A program made the position numbers and the translations under genes. The notes below the pieces were generated by a model. The model searched no databases. It worked only from the letters and a program-made list of their open reading frames with translations, and was not told where the DNA came from. From CAJQQY01 sp964352225 (GTDB lineage: Bacteria > Bacteroidota > Bacteroidia > Chitinophagales > Saprospiraceae), in contig CAYGRM010000260.1 in NCBI GenBank assembly GCA_964352225.1, forward strand, positions 1-9,546: 9,546 nt of DNA. The letters run 5' to 3'. This document shows positions 6,668 to 9,546 of this stretch, one piece after another. Numbering within the stretch: the first letter of the stretch is position 1; the number at the start of each line of letters is the position of its first letter.

Positions 6668-6738
6668 AATCTCTTGTCACTCCCTTACCAACAGGATGAA
6701 AAAATGATGAGCATTTTACAAGACAACCACAAGAGATT
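6668..6738. repeat. 10-base inverted repeat flanking 51 bases
   Basis: AATCTCTTGT (6668-6677) is perfectly complementary to ACAAGAGATT (6729-6738). Pairing does not extend beyond 10 bases on either side. It lies just upstream of the TIR-mcrC promoter. It could be an operator, part of a small non-autonomous element or chance. Confidence 0.4.
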
Positions 6739-6791
6739 ACTCCTTAGTTTATAAAACGTGAAGATGGCTTAGGAAAGCTAAAATAGTACCC

Positions 6792-6934
6792 ATGCTCTGC
6801 ACCTTTGGAGCCACAAATTTAGGCCTATTCTACAAATGGAATCGGTGCTCTGCACCTAAATTTGGAAAAGATGCATAGCATCATCCCTATTTGTAGAAAA
6901 AATATAACAAGAATAACTCAAGGTGCAGAGCACC
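6792..6934. repeat. Cluster of small dispersed palindromes (GGTGC-nnn-GCACC type)
   Basis: Four small hairpin units occur in 143 bases: ATGCTCTGCACC (6792-6803, imperfect), GGTGCTCTGCACC (6844-6856), GATGCATAGCATC (6870-6882) and GGTGCAGAGCACC (6922-6934). The last is the reverse complement of the second. Between them TTCTACAAAT (6828-6837) is mirrored by ATTTGTAGAA (6889-6898). The units share a 5-bp stem and 3-base loop plan. From memory, similar GGTGCAGAGCACC/TTTGTAGAAA blocks are dispersed in intergenic DNA of several Bacteroidetes; this is recalled, not checked. Confidence 0.65.
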
Positions 6935-6976
6935 GACACCTTAATTCCATGGTTTTAGAAACTAGTGGAGATTACC

Positions 6977-7013
6977 AAAAAAAATGCGCCGCACTCCATA
7001 AAGTGCAACGCAT
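6977..7013 (-). terminator. Rho-independent terminator of the vWA-like lipoprotein gene
   Basis: On the minus strand a 12-pair stem is formed by 7013-7002 (ATGCGTTGCACT) and 6995-6984 (AGTGCGGCGCAT), including two T-G pairs. The loop has 6 bases and eight T follow (6984-6977). It lies about 70 bases after the reconstructed stop codon at 7084-7086, which supports that stop. Confidence 0.85.
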
Positions 7014-7083
7014 AAAAGGGTACGAAAAATTAATTATTCACTTTCTTATTAATCAACCAGTTATTCGTTTTTTAGGAAAAAAA

Positions 7084-7964
7084 CTAAATATCAATACTCG
7101 TATCAAAATGCCACATTTCACCATCCAATCCTTTTTCCANNNNNNNNNNNNNNNNNNNNNNNNNNNNNNNNNNNNNNNNNNNNNNNNNNNNNNNNNNNNN
7201 NNNNNNNNNNNNNNNNNNNNNNNNNNNNNNNNNNNNNNNTAAATATCAATACTCGTATCAAAATGCCACATTTCACCATCCAATCCTTTTTCCATCAAAT
7301 ATTTTGACCAGAAGTTTTCAGCAGTTCTGATCTTAATATCATTCCGTTTATCAATCGGGTGAATGATATAAATTTCACAATCAGATAAATCTTCAAATTC
7401 ACAGGATCCATCAAAATTTGTTTTCAAATTTTCATACTTCAATTTACCAGAATGGAAGTTAGCCAACTCTGAATTTTCCAACATATCAGAATAAATAACA
7501 ATGACTTTACGGTCAGCATTTGAGTTATTTATTTTATGAATACCTTTGCAAAGTGGATTAAAAATATGAGACGAATTCAGCGCCTTTCCGGTAAATGAAT
7601 TATTGATCTCCGTAGTCTTTTCCATCAATTGTGTTTTAAATTTATCCAACTCTTTTTGCCGAATATATTTATTGCCTTCCATCTTTGATTTCCCTTTTTT
7701 AAGCTTTACCGTTTTACTTACACTCGATGAAATATCATGTAAAGGATAGATGCGAACCTTTCCAAAATTACGATCATTCTCTTCTGTTACATTCATCATG
7801 GTTAAATATTTCTCGACATCATTTTCCAATAAATCAGAGTAGTCTTGACCTTCAGTATAATCTAAATAAATAAACAATTCAGTATTCGTAACTGGTTGAT
7901 TATCAGCGCATCCAAGCAGTAAAAGTATTGATAAAACAAATATTATATTTTTCATTTTAAACAT
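7084..7964 (-). CDS. Lipoprotein with possible degenerate vWA-like fold (interrupted by gap)
   Basis: The lipoprotein signal is clear: MKNIIFVLSILLLLGC with a lipobox Cys at residue 19 of the longer start (7964), or 16 from Met4 (7955), which I find equally likely. Codons run unbroken from 7964 to 7242. Collapsing the 55-base duplication makes the next codon TAG (7086-7084), giving a 241-residue protein ending DTSIDI. Reading on through the N run shifts frame and yields an artefactual tail. After the lipobox come TELFIYLDYTEGQDYS, a helical stretch, NSFTGKALNSSHIFNPLCKGI, DRKVIVIYSDMLENS and CEIYIIHP...FWSKYL. Together these follow the strand-helix order of a von Willebrand A domain, with D-x-T in place of D-x-S-x-S and SD at the fourth strand. 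The MIDAS is incomplete, so this is a fold guess. Cys residues in the C-terminal half may form disulfides. The gene has its own terminator and is 305 bases from its upstream neighbour. Confidence 0.7.
7085..7294. other. False scaffold gap: 100 N between two identical 55-base copies
   Basis: Bases 7140-7239 are exactly 100 N. The 55 bases before the gap (7085-7139) are identical to the 55 bases after it (7240-7294). Such an exact overlap is what two adjacent de Bruijn graph contigs share at k=55. Most likely the sequence is continuous and one copy plus the N run (155 bases) should be removed. A true tandem duplication cannot be excluded. Confidence 0.85.
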
Positions 7965-7979
7965 GTTTGAGTTTTAGAA

Positions 7980-8067
7980 AAATTTTGTTTTCTGAGTCAG
8001 GTAAAAATCGAAATCAACACTTCCTTTGGTCGTTTTTGATTCCAACTTTTACCTGACAACAAAATTT
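7980..8067. repeat. Nested 88-base inverted repeat in front of the lipoprotein gene
   Basis: Three stems nest. The outer is AAATTTTGTT (7980-7989) with AACAAAATTT (8058-8067). The middle is TCAGGTAAAA (7997-8006) with TTTTACCTGA (8047-8056). The inner is AATCGAAA (8006-8013) with TTTTGATT (8034-8041, one G-T pair). About 20 bases form the apical loop. The unpaired bulge is 7 bases on the left and 1 base on the right. It ends 15 bases upstream of the start at 7964 and so probably lies in the mRNA leader or over the promoter. Confidence 0.65.
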
Positions 8068-8130
8068 ACCTAAAACAGATTTTTTAATTTTTTAGTTGAT
8101 AAATAAATCATGGGAGAACCTCCTCAAATC

Positions 8131-8166
8131 GATATTCCTTAGCAAAGCATTGGATATTCGATATTC
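8131..8166. repeat. GATATTC heptamers, two in tandem and one apart
   Basis: GATATTC occurs at 8131-8137 and then twice without a gap at 8153-8159 and 8160-8166. It is another period-7 intergenic tract, different in sequence from those at 1284 and 2660. Confidence 0.55.
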
Positions 8167-8174
8167 AATTCTTC

Positions 8175-8225
8175 AAAAAAATTCCCCTCCTGCAATTCTC
8201 GGAACTCACAAACGCATTGGAGGGG
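8175..8225 (-). terminator. Terminator of the four-TM coiled-coil protein gene
   Basis: On the minus strand CCCCTCC (8225-8219) pairs with GGAGGGG (8190-8184). The stem can extend by TGC/GCA after a 2-base bulge. AA and then seven T (8181-8175) follow. It starts 45 bases after the stop at 8270. The loop is long (about 20-28 bases), otherwise it is a standard rho-independent terminator. Confidence 0.65.
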
Positions 8226-8269
8226 TTAGTAGCCATAGCTTTGTTCTTTGTAGTATTGAAAAGTTAATT

Positions 8270-9541
8270 TTAGTTCGGATCTAGTTCCAGCTTTTTTTCA
8301 AATTTCAAGTCTAGTTCAGGAATACCATTCGCCCAACTTTGGGGTGAAAGATGATTTTTTCGATGCATCAAATTTGCTGCACGATATTTCTCTACCGTAA
8401 TTCGGTAACCTGCATCCACCATCGCTTCGAGTGCAATAAATGCATTAAGCAATTCATCATATACCTTTGCTGCGCGATTACGCTCGGTGATCAAAGAATC
8501 CTTCTTGTTGAGAATGGCTTTCTTCTCAAAAGTGTATTGTTCATTGCGCTCTTGTAGACGAGTATTTTTTGACACTTCCAATGCTTTCAATTTGCCTTGA
8601 ATATTCAACTTTTCCTTGTCATAGGCAATTTTTTCTTTTGTAAATTTTGCATGTGCATGCTCCAATTCATAACTCTCATCATGACTAAAATATGCCGCTA
8701 AAACTCCGATGAAAAATAAAATCAAATTCAAACAAGTAAAAATTACAATGTTCAAATAGCTCGACTCCTCCCCTATGTTCTCAGCCAAAACATATGCTCT
8801 AAAAATGCTCACGCCAAAGTTGAAGATCACAAAAAGCAACACACAGATCACACTAAAAAATAGGAACTCTTTCTTCTCTTTTCTCTGCTTGATAAACACT
8901 CCCGTAAAGTGCGCTAAAACCGGAATCGAAATCGCCAACGAACTTGCCATAATGATGGTGATAAAAAATGCCTCTCCGAACTTTTGAAAAATTTGCATAT
9001 TCAAAGGCACCTCCGCCAGTCCAATTCCAACCAACAATAACACATACAAAATCGTCGATTTAAAATGAATGATTGGAGCCATTCTCCCCGTTCGTTCTTG
9101 TACATCTTCCAGCTCAGATTTAGCGGTCAGATAATCGCGCTGCACTATTTTTTCATAGTTATCTATCTCTAGTTTTTGAATGTCAAAGTCTTGTTGGATA
9201 AATTGATCATCCTCCATTTTCTTTTGATCAATCAATGCTTGTTCGCTATCAATTAATTCTTTTCGATTACTGTTCAAATCCTCAATCTTCTCCGCTTGAG
9301 TTTTATATTCGAGGTGAGGGCCATCGAGATAAGGTTTGCCTTTTTTCCATAATTCGGCAATAAATTTTTGATATTCATGTTGGAGCATTCCTTCGTGAGG
9401 ACTCACTTGCGAGTCTTCTATTTGTGGTAAGTCAAGTGAACCATCTTGGGTTCCCATTTTCTCAGCTTGCTTCAACATTCGCTCATGGTGCTCATCAACT
9501 TTGCTTTTTTGCTGCGAAATTAATCCCAAAACGGAATCCAT
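8270..9541 (-). CDS. Four-TM membrane protein with flanking coiled coils
   Basis: A protein of at least 423 residues with no recognised family. Order: a charged N-terminal region (1-75); a Q/E/K/D-rich probable coiled coil (about 78-150); four transmembrane helices at about 162-180, 191-215, 227-248 and 263-285; and a second long coiled coil (about 290-365). A C-terminal tail ends DLKFEKKLELDPN. With an even number of TM helices both coiled coils lie on the same side; the basic KQRKEKKEF loop between helices 2 and 3 suggests the cytoplasm. The layout implies a homo-oligomeric membrane machine or a mechanical/scaffold protein, but there is no catalytic motif. The ATG at 9541 is only 5 bases from the window edge and the frame is open beyond it, so the true start may lie upstream. 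It has its own terminator and is separated by 305 bases from the lipoprotein gene. Confidence 0.75.
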   Translation of the reverse strand: MDSVLGLISQQKSKVDEHHERMLKQAEKMGTQDGSLDLPQIEDSQVSPHEGMLQHEYQKFIAELWKKGKPYLDGPHLEYKTQAEKIEDLNSNRKELIDSEQALIDQKKMEDDQFIQQDFDIQKLEIDNYEKIVQRDYLTAKSELEDVQERTGRMAPIIHFKSTILYVLLLVGIGLAEVPLNMQIFQKFGEAFFITIIMASSLAISIPVLAHFTGVFIKQRKEKKEFLFFSVICVLLFVIFNFGVSIFRAYVLAENIGEESSYLNIVIFTCLNLILFFIGVLAAYFSHDESYELEHAHAKFTKEKIAYDKEKLNIQGKLKALEVSKNTRLQERNEQYTFEKKAILNKKDSLITERNRAAKVYDELLNAFIALEAMVDAGYRITVEKYRAANLMHRKNHLSPQSWANGIPELDLKFEKKLELDPN

Positions 9542-9546
9542 AATTG

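Larger units (their letters stand above)
6607..7083. other. Gene-free region: promoter, dispersed palindromes, terminator
   Basis: No credible gene lies here. The region holds, in order: the TIR promoter, a 10-base inverted repeat (6668-6738), the palindrome cluster (6792-6934) and the terminator of the lipoprotein gene (6977-7013). Beyond these is AT-rich sequence in which I see nothing further. A plus-strand reading frame beginning at 6862 runs through the palindromes and into the gap, and has no protein-like features. Confidence 0.6.
7965..8269. other. Gene-free 305-base spacer with strong secondary structure
   Basis: No gene is supported here. The spacer holds a nested inverted repeat next to the lipoprotein start (7980-8067), a heptamer tract (8131-8166) and the terminator of the four-TM protein gene (8175-8225). 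The lipoprotein promoter should be within it, but no exact TAnnTTTG is found; the closest is TAAATTTTG at about 8060-8068 on the minus strand, one base too long. A 62-codon plus-strand frame at 8096-8284 crosses the terminator and repeats and is rejected. Confidence 0.6.

Noticed and set aside
7053..7239. Extension of the lipoprotein reading frame across the gap to 7053
   Set aside because: The frame is carried by 100 N. The sequence after the gap is the same 55 bases in another frame, and merging the copies gives a stop at 7084-7086.
6862..7242. Plus-strand reading frame of 126 codons
   Set aside because: It runs through the palindrome cluster, the minus-strand terminator and the N gap, is antisense to the lipoprotein gene, and has no protein-like composition.
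8096..8284. Plus-strand 62-codon frame
   Set aside because: It starts with TTG, crosses heptamer repeats and a terminator hairpin, and overlaps the end of the four-TM gene.
1..9546. CRISPR arrays, tRNA or rRNA genes, insertion sequences
   Set aside because: No regularly spaced direct repeats, no cloverleaf or rRNA sequence and no transposase were found on either strand.

Overview
The window looks like a low-GC member of the Bacteroidetes (Bacteroidota). Two minus-strand genes have close matches to the phylum's promoter pattern (TTG, about 19 bases, then TAnnTTTG). Shine-Dalgarno sequences are scarce. The protein set is also typical: a DUF2807/GIN-type exported protein, a secreted bleomycin-hydrolase-type cysteine peptidase and a FISUMP domain. 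A run of exactly 100 N flanked by a 55-base exact duplication marks this as a draft, probably metagenomic, scaffold.

Layout. Bases 1-212 (minus) hold the start of a secreted DUF2807-like protein, divergent from a single-pass membrane protein with a TPR-like C-terminus (401-1027). A 384-base spacer with small palindromes and a period-7 tract leads to an exported protein built of three homologous repeats (1412-2659). This gene converges on a secreted C1B cysteine peptidase (2924-4048, minus), with two terminator hairpins and a heptamer-built imperfect palindrome between them. Upstream of the peptidase on the minus strand lies a tight two-gene unit: a TIR-FISUMP fusion (5410-6606) and an McrC-family nuclease subunit (4128-5396), 13 bases apart. 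Its promoter abuts the TIR start codon, so the mRNA may be leaderless. Bases 6607-7083 are gene-free and contain a cluster of small palindromes plus a terminator. Next come a lipoprotein with a possible degenerate vWA-like fold (about 7084-7964, minus, interrupted by the gap) and, after a structured 305-base spacer, a four-TM protein with long coiled coils on both sides of its membrane block (8270-9541, minus).

How the genes may work together. The strongest candidate for an undescribed system is the TIR-FISUMP/McrC pair. McrC normally works with the AAA+ GTPase McrB, but no McrB is present, and the promoter position leaves no room for one upstream in the same transcript. A plausible but untested reading is a two-protein defence module in which a TIR protein, possibly an NADase or signalling enzyme, with a C-terminal recognition-type domain replaces or regulates the usual McrB partner. 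The lipoprotein and the four-TM protein have terminators of their own and appear to be separate transcription units of unknown role.
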